A stretch of DNA of 7,502 bases, taken from Gammaproteobacteria bacterium (GTDB lineage Bacteria; Pseudomonadota; Gammaproteobacteria; S012-40). Position numbers and translations under genes: made by a program. The notes beneath the pieces are model-generated. The model worked only from the letters and a program-made list of their open reading frames with translations. It made no database searches and had not been told where the DNA came from. Shown here piece by piece: positions 1 through 6,119 of this stretch; the stretch's first letter is position 1, and each line of letters begins with the position of its first letter. The stretch covers positions 1-7,502 of the forward strand of contig JAOTSL010000153.1 in assembly GCA_029864945.1 (NCBI GenBank), given 5' to 3'.

Positions 1-2767
1 GTACTTCAGGAACAGGAAATACCGACAGCACCGGCTCAGAGCCATGCGCATCAACTAAACCCGCTAGCAATCCATTAAAGCCTGCATTTGTATCATTACT
101 GACATTAGTGAGAGAAACATTTGCACGATCTTCTGTGTAGGTATCATCTATATTTGGCCCACCTACTAATGCACCGTATAGAATATGTCGGGGTATCATG
201 GGATCATAAATATTATTGGTACTTGATCCATGTGATGCTCGATGATTTGCAACCTGGGACCATTTATTACCAAACCCAACCATATAACTCATACCGAGTG
301 GATTATCACCTAAAACATAATTTGCCTGCTCTGTGGCAAAGTTAAGGTAGTTTTCCTGAAGAACAGGTGAACTATTTTTAGAAATCAAATGTTGTCGATA
401 CACTAACGCCAGAAAACCAGTCATTGTGCTGTAGCGGGCTGAGCCTTTACCACTAAGCCATGCCATGCCACCAGGCGTTCGCTCTACACCTGTACCGTTT
501 AACCAGTAGTTTAAAAAGTTTTGAGAATGAAAGTCGTAGTCGAAAAAACCATTTTGTTTATCTTCGGCCAGTATTAATGAATCCGCATTATAGCTAGGGT
601 CGGCATGTACTTTTGCCATTAATATGTAAGTTGCATAACGTACATCATCCCAGTTTGCCGTCCATCCGACATAACCAGATTGCCCAGCAATACGCGTATA
701 ATTATTTTCTGCATCATGCAAATAATTTGGTGACTTAGATGCTAAATATAACCAACCCGCTGCAAATGGGATATCGTCTTTAGCACCTGAATACGATGAA
801 TAATAATTTTGCGCATCCGTAATGCTATCTGAATAGCGACCCATGTTTTTATCTGTTGTTATAGTTGCTTTTGCAAACTCATATAATTCTACTGCATGTT
901 GCAATAACACACTGGCATATTCAGGCTCGTCATTTTTAAACACCATAGAGATAGCTGCCAGCGCAGCAGCTGTTTGTGCGGCTAGGTCTGGGCCAGGGTG
1001 TTGCAAGTCAATTTTACTCGCCGGACGTGCATGCGGCATAACTTCTGGTGGGCCCCAAATAGAGAGATCATCCATACTTGAGCCTACTTGCCCGTACAGT
1101 ACATTTGGTTCTGGGTGTGCTCGTAAAAAATAATCACCTACCCAGCGCAGATTATCCTTTGCGTATTTCAATTGCCCAGTGTTCTGCAATGCTGTTTCAA
1201 ACTCGATAACACCCCATGCTAAAAAGCTAGCAGAAAACGCCATCGGTAAACCATACTTCACATGACCACCAGCGTCATGCCAGCCGCCTGATAAATCTAA
1301 TCCTAGGTCTTTTCCATCATCTGTATCGGAATCACCACGCCAAGGAACTCGGTTTGCAAGAAAGCCATTATGTAATTTATTCCCGGTTCTCGGATCAAAA
1401 AATACTAAATCACCATTATATTGTGGCAATGGCCCAGAGCGCTGAGCCTCATAAAACAACCAGGACATTTGCAAAGCCTGTGAATAATTGAATTCAGGTG
1501 TAAATGCAGGGCCAAAGCCGGTATATGAAGGCGGGGTAACGGGCACTGGAGCTGGAACTGGGTCAACTGGCGTTGGCGTTGGGTCAACTGGCACTGGAGC
1601 TGGAACTGGGTCAACTGGCGCTGGAACCGGATCAACTGGCACTGGTGTAGGCTCAACAGGAGTTACAATTACAGGTGTTGTATCTTCGCCAATAATTTCA
1701 CCACTTTGCCAAACAGGTTCAGACCCTAGGATAATCTGCTGGCCTTGAGGTAATGTCATATCATAAAGGACGATTGATGATGTCTTTCGGCTCGAATCAA
1801 AGGTTAAGCCTAGAAAAGAATAGTCATTATTTTCAACCCAACCTGTATTGCCAACAGGAACGCCTATGAAAAAGTCCATAAACCATTGCTTAGTTTGAAT
1901 GTCCTGAGGGATTAATGGGTCGTAAAATAAGCCTTCTACATAATATTGAGTTTTTGAACCATTGAATGAGCTCACTTTTAAGCTACCACCATTTGTATGG
2001 TAGGTTTCCAGCTGTATTTCGGCGTTGCTATTTAAAGCGATGATTTCGGATAAATCGAAAAAGTATCGAAATACCAAGGATGAAGATTCTTTTTCAGCAA
2101 TAGCTCTTTCATCAATTAACCTAACGTGTACTCGTGTACCGCGTCCACTATCTTCTGTCTCAATCAATTTGGCAACTAAACTAATCTCATCCGCTGCTGG
2201 CTCAGTAACCAAATATTCTTGTAATGCAACAGGGCCAGATTCAGTTAACGAAGAGAGGTCGTAGAGTACTATGCTAGATAGCCTTGCATCGCCTGTTGTT
2301 TTGTTACTGATAAAATTAATAGTGACTTCACCACCGGCGGGGATGCGTGTATTAACCTGTTGTGGTGTAAATAAATAGTCGTTAATAACAACCTTGTCAC
2401 CTGGTGTGACTTTACTATAAGCTCCGGGACCAAAAGAGTTACTTGTGTTTTCGCGAACAGTTCCACCATCGACAGATTGAATATCAGCATTCATACTGAC
2501 TTTCAGACTCCAGTCATCAATATCTACAGCACCTTTATTTTGTAATACTATATTTCCTTTAAATCCCGTGTCCCAATCATTTAAAACACGATAATTAAAC
2601 TCAACATTTACTTTGCTACGGGGGTTTATTAGCTGAGCTTCGACTGAAAGGCGGTTTAAATCATTGGGAGTTGAAGTCAAAGACTCTTGCTTAGGCGCAA
2701 CAGTTTTATCCTGACAAGCTGTTAACAGCACTGAAAACAAACATAATAATATTAAATATTTATGCAT
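1..2767 (-). CDS. GH9 cellulase-like lipoprotein, predicted catalytically inactive (partial, runs off the left edge)
   Basis: The reading frame is open for 922 codons from ATG 2767-2765 to the window edge; GGAAGG lies 6 bases upstream of the start. Residues 1-18 form a lipoprotein signal ending in LLTAC (Cys18); Gln at +2 predicts outer-membrane sorting. A CBM2-like module spans about 53-153 (DWDTGF at 64-69) and a CBM3-like module about 184-365 (FRYFFDLSE, then NDYSF). A Pro/Val/Asp linker spans about 369-412, and a GH9 domain runs from about 424 to about 915. GH9 signatures include WRGDS, GGWHDAG, WGPPEVMP, NWDDVRYATY, TPGGMAWL, VLGDNPLGMSYMVGFG and NDTNAGF. GH9 enzymes are inverting beta-1,4-glucanases. 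Here Asp498 of the DAGD motif is kept, but the base position (Asp58 in Thermobifida Cel9A) is Gly501, and the acid position (Glu424 there) is Asn888. The domain is therefore probably not hydrolytic. The last residues, VFPVPEV, may begin another linker, so further modules could lie outside. The family call is firm; inactivity rests on motif alignment from memory. Confidence 0.93.
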   Translation of the reverse strand, partial: MHKYLILLCLFSVLLTACQDKTVAPKQESLTSTPNDLNRLSVEAQLINPRSKVNVEFNYRVLNDWDTGFKGNIVLQNKGAVDIDDWSLKVSMNADIQSVDGGTVRENTSNSFGPGAYSKVTPGDKVVINDYLFTPQQVNTRIPAGGEVTINFISNKTTGDARLSSIVLYDLSSLTESGPVALQEYLVTEPAADEISLVAKLIETEDSGRGTRVHVRLIDERAIAEKESSSLVFRYFFDLSEIIALNSNAEIQLETYHTNGGSLKVSSFNGSKTQYYVEGLFYDPLIPQDIQTKQWFMDFFIGVPVGNTGWVENNDYSFLGLTFDSSRKTSSIVLYDMTLPQGQQIILGSEPVWQSGEIIGEDTTPVIVTPVEPTPVPVDPVPAPVDPVPAPVPVDPTPTPVDPVPAPVPVTPPSYTGFGPAFTPEFNYSQALQMSWLFYEAQRSGPLPQYNGDLVFFDPRTGNKLHNGFLANRVPWRGDSDTDDGKDLGLDLSGGWHDAGGHVKYGLPMAFSASFLAWGVIEFETALQNTGQLKYAKDNLRWVGDYFLRAHPEPNVLYGQVGSSMDDLSIWGPPEVMPHARPASKIDLQHPGPDLAAQTAAALAAISMVFKNDEPEYASVLLQHAVELYEFAKATITTDKNMGRYSDSITDAQNYYSSYSGAKDDIPFAAGWLYLASKSPNYLHDAENNYTRIAGQSGYVGWTANWDDVRYATYILMAKVHADPSYNADSLILAEDKQNGFFDYDFHSQNFLNYWLNGTGVERTPGGMAWLSGKGSARYSTMTGFLALVYRQHLISKNSSPVLQENYLNFATEQANYVLGDNPLGMSYMVGFGNKWSQVANHRASHGSSTNNIYDPMIPRHILYGALVGGPNIDDTYTEDRANVSLTNVSNDTNAGFNGLLAGLVDAHGSEPVLSVFPVPEV
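1542..1620. repeat. 48-base period tandem repeat coding the Pro-rich linker
   Basis: A 31-base stretch at 1542-1572 recurs exactly at 1590-1620, an offset of 48 bases or 16 codons. Degenerate copies of its GGTCAACTGG core lie between and beyond, to about 1660. On the coding (minus) strand the repeats specify PVDPVPAP and PVDPTPTP units of the linker between the CBM3-like and GH9 modules. The period is a multiple of three, so gain or loss of a unit changes linker length and keeps the frame. Confidence 0.85.
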
Positions 2768-2773
2768 GTAAAA

Positions 2774-2779
2774 CCTTCC
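2774..2779 (-). promoter_or_regulatory. Ribosome binding site of the GH9-like gene
   Basis: On the minus strand this reads GGAAGG, 6 bases before ATG 2767-2765. It fixes the start directly ahead of a well-formed lipoprotein signal peptide. Confidence 0.75.
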
Positions 2780-2787
2780 GCCGTTTA

Positions 2788-2816
2788 TTCTTATGCATCA
2801 GTATCAGTATTAACAA
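2788..2816 (-). promoter_or_regulatory. Possible sigma-70 promoter of the GH9-like gene
   Basis: On the minus strand, TTGTTA (2816-2811) is followed after 17 bases by TAAGAA (2793-2788). The spacer contains the tandem ACTGATACTGAT. The match is only moderate. Transcription would begin about 13 bases before the ATG, leaving just enough room for the ribosome binding site. Another promoter further up the AT-rich region is equally possible. Confidence 0.25.
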
Positions 2817-2980
2817 TACAAAAACACCATTATTATTAAAATGGGAGTTCAAGTATGAATACCGCGCTAGTTACTGCAAAGCCTTTTTATATTATTTGAT
2901 CTATGTGGCATTTTTAGCTGATATTAATACCTTTGTTATCGGCCCAGCAAAAAATATCATCACCTTAATCATTAAATTCC

Positions 2981-3001
2981 GTGAGGTATTGCTCACTTTT
3001 T
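2981..3001 (+). terminator. Terminator-like hairpin with no gene upstream of it
   Basis: GTGAG (2981-2985) and CTCAC (2992-2996) form a 5-bp stem with a 6-base loop, followed directly by five T (2997-3001). This has the shape of a short Rho-independent terminator acting on + strand transcription. The only genes nearby are on the minus strand, so it could end a small RNA begun near 2900, be a remnant, or be chance in AT-rich DNA. Confidence 0.4.
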
Positions 3002-3166
3002 AACCATTATGATGATTGCACTTTGAGAAAACATTAATTTATTGCAAATTCTTTGAGTTATTGGAAGCTTAAACTGCTTTTTTATATTCGTCATTAATTT
3101 TATGTATAAGGATGATATTAAGCCGTTTGCTGTACAACGGATTATAACCGATTGATAAAATGGATG

Positions 3167-3172
3167 ACATTT
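3167..3172. repeat. Left target-site duplication of the 142-bp element
   Basis: ACATTT directly abuts the left palindrome end and matches 3315-3320 exactly. Confidence 0.6.
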
Positions 3173-3314
3173 CGTAATTACTCAGCGTATTCATCTTTTA
3201 CCTCATATCTGCGTTGTTTTCGTACTCAATCGGTCACATATTTTTATATGCTCCCTCTCTCCGTGCGAAAACGCCTTGATCTGAGGTAAAATCTAAACAC
3301 GCTGAGCAGTTACG
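3173..3314. mobile_element. 142-bp palindromic MITE-like element with 6-bp flanking direct repeats
   Basis: The element is an imperfect palindrome centred between 3243 and 3244. The left arm begins CGTAA and the right arm ends TTACG. The strongest paired blocks are CTCAGCGT and TTTTACCTCA near the ends and GTTTTCG further in; the apex is CATAT/ATATG. Arms of about 60 bases agree at most positions. The hexamer ACATTT sits immediately outside both ends (3167-3172 and 3315-3320), as expected of a target-site duplication. There is no coding capacity, so any transposase would act in trans. As RNA, either strand would form one long hairpin. Confidence 0.7.
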
Positions 3315-3320
3315 ACATTT
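3315..3320. repeat. Right target-site duplication of the 142-bp element
   Basis: ACATTT directly abuts the right palindrome end and matches 3167-3172 exactly. Confidence 0.6.
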
Positions 3321-3510
3321 CTTAAATTTAGCGCAAGCCAACCATCACGCCTTGGGTGATGTCTATCTGCTACAAATTTAATACGGCGAAATTGGATTAT
3401 TCTATGAGCTGGCGTGAAAACGGGGGGTTAACAAACTGGTTAATTTTTGGTTTTTCGAGGGCCTCACAATATGTTATTAATATACGACTGCTTATTTAAG
3501 GTGCGATTAC

Positions 3511-3591
3511 CCTAGAATCCGCAGTTAGATTCGACTTTATAGTGCATCAAGAGCTTGTGCTAGAAATCGCGATCTAACTGCGGAATCTAGG
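3511..3591. mobile_element. 81-bp palindromic element flanked by ATTAC repeats
   Basis: The outer 20 bases (3511-3530) are inverted at 3572-3591 with one mismatch; the arms run CCTAGA at the ends to GTTAGAT inside. The central 41 bases pair only partly. ATTAC occurs immediately outside each end (3506-3510 and 3592-3596), like a 5-bp target duplication. The right-hand copy overlaps the TAA stop (3595-3593) of the small lipoprotein gene, so transcripts of that gene would end in this stem, which may serve as its terminator or protect its 3' end. Arms and flanks differ from those of the element at 3173-3314, so the two are probably different families. Confidence 0.6.
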
Positions 3592-3592
3592 A

Positions 3593-3928
3593 TTACTTAG
3601 GCATTAAAAAACGTACACCTTCAGGCTTCAATTCAGAGGGTAAATGCCGATTATCATAATCAATCAATATATCCTCCTTGGACACTTTAAAAAAATATAT
3701 ATTCCAAGAGGACTCGGCTTTTACCAGATAATAAAATTTTTTATCTTCATATTTAACAAGCCACCGCCACTCCTTAGAAGAAAGTTCTTCCGTCATCTCA
3801 TAAACCAACTCAGTCCCCTGAAGAAGTTGATATTTATTAAAGCCATCATCTTCACGCGCTCCGTGATTAGAGCAGCCAGATAAACCAAAAAACACAATCA
3901 CAAGAACAACACGAAAAAGGCTATTCAT
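3593..3928 (-). CDS. Small lipoprotein of unknown function
   Basis: I do not recognise this 111-residue protein. The first 19 residues are a clear lipoprotein signal: Asn/Arg at the N-terminus, the hydrophobic stretch VVLVIVFFGLSGC, and the lipidated Cys at residue 19 followed by Ser, which predicts outer-membrane sorting. The mature part is short, charged and rich in aromatic residues (KEWRWLVKYEDKKFYYLV), suggesting a small beta-rich domain. There is no second Cys and no catalytic motif. The frame extends upstream to 3955, but ATG 3928-3926 puts the signal at the N-terminus and has GAGATGG just ahead. It lies 124 bases after the ankyrin gene on the same strand and might be co-transcribed. 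The 81-bp palindrome begins at its stop codon. Confidence 0.75.
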   Translation of the reverse strand: MNSLFRVVLVIVFFGLSGCSNHGAREDDGFNKYQLLQGTELVYEMTEELSSKEWRWLVKYEDKKFYYLVKAESSWNIYFFKVSKEDILIDYDNRHLPSELKPEGVRFLMPK

Positions 3929-4052
3929 TACCATCTCTGAAAATACAAATGGCATTGGGTAAACAATATACTAAGAACATCAACTCGTCTCTTATCAGGT
4001 TAAAGTTAGCGTCTTTCATTAACGAAAAACAATTAACTTTTGTAAATTTATA
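3929..4052. other. Gap between the ankyrin gene and the small lipoprotein gene
   Basis: The 124 bases contain one 7-bp inverted repeat, AAAGTTA (4002-4008) and TAACTTT (4034-4040), separated by 25 bases. No T run follows it on the minus strand, so it does not look like a Rho-independent terminator. I see no convincing promoter, so read-through from the ankyrin gene into the lipoprotein gene is possible but unproven. Confidence 0.4.
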
Positions 4053-6116
4053 CTAAAACAGCCAGGGAACATACTTAGATCCCCCCTTGTACTCATTTAA
4101 AATTTCCACTATTTCTTCTTTGCCAGCATCCTTTGCAAGCAACAAAGCATACTCTTTTTGCTTATTACGCAAATCTGGATCTGCGCCATTTTCCAGAAGA
4201 AATTTCAACATTTCAATATTCCCCTTTCTCACCGTATAAATAAGCGCAGTATCACCATTTTTATTTTTAATATCGAGGTCAGGGCCTGCTTTAAGTAAGA
4301 GATTCGCGATTTCAAGGTTACCAGTAAGTACAGCTATGGAGATGGCCGTACTTCCATTTCCATTGACTTGATCAATATCAATATCCTGGGCTAATAACAA
4401 TTTAACAATATCAGCATGGCCATTCCTTACCGCCATGTGAAGTGGTGCATCACCATTTTTATCCGCGATACTCGCGGTTGCCTTATATTCTAATAACAAT
4501 CTGGTTGCTCCCTGCATGCCAGCTGAACTGGTATACCACAGAGGAGTTCGCCCATCATCATTTTTCTGATCAGGATCTGCTCCATCCTTCAGAAGTGCTT
4601 CTGATAACTTTGGGTCATAAGCGGTAGTGACTGACAAATATAACGGGCTTTCATGTTCTGTAGAAACTATATTAGCATCTGCCTTGTAGGCTATCAGTAA
4701 AAAGCTAACTTCAGATTGTTTATTTTGAAGAGCATGGGTCAAAGCAGTCCCACCATTTTTCGCTTTATGATTCATGTCTGCACCAGCACCAATTAGCGAT
4801 GCTAAAGTTATTACATGGCCATTTTCAGCTGACAGCATCAAAGCCGTTCTGCCTCGAGAATCAACTGCCGTCATACTGGCATCGTGTTCAAGCAATAACT
4901 CAACAATCGGCAAATGCCCTCCCTCGGCCGCACGTAGCAAGGCTGTATTGCCATCAGGGTCACGCCCTTCGATATCAACTTTTTCTGCCAACAAAGATTT
5001 CACCCAGCTTAACTCCCCTCTCCAGGCAGAAAGCACCAATGGCGGGAACCCAGTATACAAACCCGATTCTGTTTCTTTTCTCAAATCAGCCAGTTTAGGT
5101 GAAAATGTATCTGCTGATATTTTTTTAGTTTTTTTAGCCAGTTTTGTTTTTGTCTCTGATTCTTTCGCGCCTTTAGCAATAAGGATTTCTAGTAACACGT
5201 CATTTTTTTTATACTGTGCAAGCCGAAAAGCCCCCCACCCTTTTTCATTTTTCAAGCTGACATCAGCGCCTCGTGCTAACAAAAGATTGATCAATGCAGG
5301 ATGAGAATCCCTTATCGCAATCAACAAAGGTGTATTCCCCTGTTTATCCCTTGCATCAATATCCGCATTTGCTGACAATAGTGCTTTAACAATAAATTCA
5401 TAATTTTTTCTTGTTGCTAGCAACAAGGGCGTGTCACCCTGTTTTGTAGCCACATTTGGTGACGCACCACGCCGCAATAAAAGACCCACTATTTTTTTAT
5501 GATCGTGATTAACAGCATCCATTAATAGGCTGGTTCCAAACTCATCTACAACATCCACGTTCGATACTGAAGTAAGTAACTTTTTTACTTTTAAAGTATT
5601 ACCTTCAACAATTGCATCTCTAAGTAAATCCTCAGTCGATACAGGGCGATTATTTATCATTTTTGGTGCATCAAGTGCCCGAGGATTAGAGAGATTCTTT
5701 AAAACTCTCTCGGCCTTGGGGTGTTTTTGAAGAAACGCAAGTTCAAGCCATTTTCGCGCTTTACGCTCATTGGCAACAGCACCCCTGCCGTCCATATACA
5801 TCACACCCACCTGATACTGCGCACTAACCAGTCCTTGTTCGGCCGCTTTCTCAAGCCAGTACAATGACATTTTATAATCTTTTTTTACACCAATACCATT
5901 TCGATAAAAGCTACCAAGTTGATATTGCGCATCTCGATTACCTTTATTTGCTTCGATATCCAATAACGTGACCGCCTTCGAAAAATTTTTCGTACGAATG
6001 GCTATCGATATATCCTGCGATAATTTTGCCTGCAAAATAGGGCTATACACCAAATTAATAGAACACAACAATCCTACAGCAAAGTACCAGTTTTTCGCTT
6101 TAAACAAAGATTTCAT
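4053..6116 (-). CDS. Exported Sel1-like/ankyrin repeat protein
   Basis: This 687-residue protein starts with a Sec signal peptide (Lys-rich start, hydrophobic core about 11-25, likely cleavage after LQA at 30). Two Sel1-like repeats follow at about 61-130 (DAQYQLGSFYRNGIGV, SAQYQVGVMYMDGRG). About 15 ankyrin repeats come next in two blocks: roughly 159-317 (five) and 356-682 (ten). The blocks are joined by a Lys-rich linker at about 318-355. Several repeats are close to consensus, such as GDTPLLLA and NGHADIVKLLL; the first and last are degenerate. Both repeat types are protein-binding scaffolds, so a periplasmic assembly or interaction role is likely; the partner is unknown. The start lies 3 bases after the oxidoreductase stop, with only a weak GGAA inside the upstream gene, which suggests translational coupling. 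The C-terminus PWLF carries no anchor. Confidence 0.92.
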   Translation of the reverse strand: MKSLFKAKNWYFAVGLLCSINLVYSPILQAKLSQDISIAIRTKNFSKAVTLLDIEANKGNRDAQYQLGSFYRNGIGVKKDYKMSLYWLEKAAEQGLVSAQYQVGVMYMDGRGAVANERKARKWLELAFLQKHPKAERVLKNLSNPRALDAPKMINNRPVSTEDLLRDAIVEGNTLKVKKLLTSVSNVDVVDEFGTSLLMDAVNHDHKKIVGLLLRRGASPNVATKQGDTPLLLATRKNYEFIVKALLSANADIDARDKQGNTPLLIAIRDSHPALINLLLARGADVSLKNEKGWGAFRLAQYKKNDVLLEILIAKGAKESETKTKLAKKTKKISADTFSPKLADLRKETESGLYTGFPPLVLSAWRGELSWVKSLLAEKVDIEGRDPDGNTALLRAAEGGHLPIVELLLEHDASMTAVDSRGRTALMLSAENGHVITLASLIGAGADMNHKAKNGGTALTHALQNKQSEVSFLLIAYKADANIVSTEHESPLYLSVTTAYDPKLSEALLKDGADPDQKNDDGRTPLWYTSSAGMQGATRLLLEYKATASIADKNGDAPLHMAVRNGHADIVKLLLAQDIDIDQVNGNGSTAISIAVLTGNLEIANLLLKAGPDLDIKNKNGDTALIYTVRKGNIEMLKFLLENGADPDLRNKQKEYALLLAKDAGKEEIVEILNEYKGGSKYVPWLF

Positions 6117-6119
6117 AAA

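Larger units (their letters stand above)
2768..3592. other. Long intergenic region with two palindromic insertions and no convincing gene
   Basis: This stretch of about 825 bases is AT-rich and stop-dense in all frames. From 2768 to about 2850 it holds the upstream region of the GH9-like gene. A terminator-like hairpin lies at 2981-3001. A 5-bp hairpin (CCGTT/AACGG, 3123-3140) has no T run. A 142-bp palindromic element occupies 3173-3314 and an 81-bp one 3511-3591. Between them, CATCAC/GTGATG (3343-3360) and a weak TTAAC/GTTAA stem followed by TTTTT (3428-3448) can fold. A 31-codon frame at 3404-3496 resembles nothing I know and lacks a ribosome binding site. Confidence 0.7.

Noticed and set aside
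843..1133. Open frame of 96 codons on the + strand
   Set aside because: It lies fully within the GH9-like coding sequence, antisense to conserved GH9 motifs, and its translation resembles no known family.
1405..1748. Open frames on both strands with Gly/Thr- or Gln-rich repeats
   Set aside because: They are out-of-frame readings of the Pro-rich linker repeat of the GH9-like gene.
3428..3448. Rho-independent terminator (TTAAC/GTTAA plus TTTTT)
   Set aside because: The stem is only 5 AT-rich pairs and no + strand gene precedes it. It is listed only in the intergenic description.
3404..3496. 31-codon + strand frame (MSWRENGG...) between the two palindromes
   Set aside because: It is short, has no ribosome binding site and no recognisable domain. 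It could be a remnant of an older gene but nothing supports that.
3511..3591. Integron attC site, because GTTAGAT and ATCTAAC match the R box consensus
   Set aside because: In attC the RYYYAAC box comes first and GTTRRRY last, at the outer ends. Here the order is reversed and the boxes lie at the inner ends of the arms. No integrase or cassette array is present.
3929..3955. Upstream start for the small lipoprotein (nine extra residues)
   Set aside because: It would bury the lipoprotein signal. The internal ATG at 3928 has a better ribosome binding site and gives a standard signal peptide.
4774..5304. Long + strand open frame of 176 codons
   Set aside because: It is antisense to well-formed ankyrin repeats; the composition is a shadow of the repeat codons.
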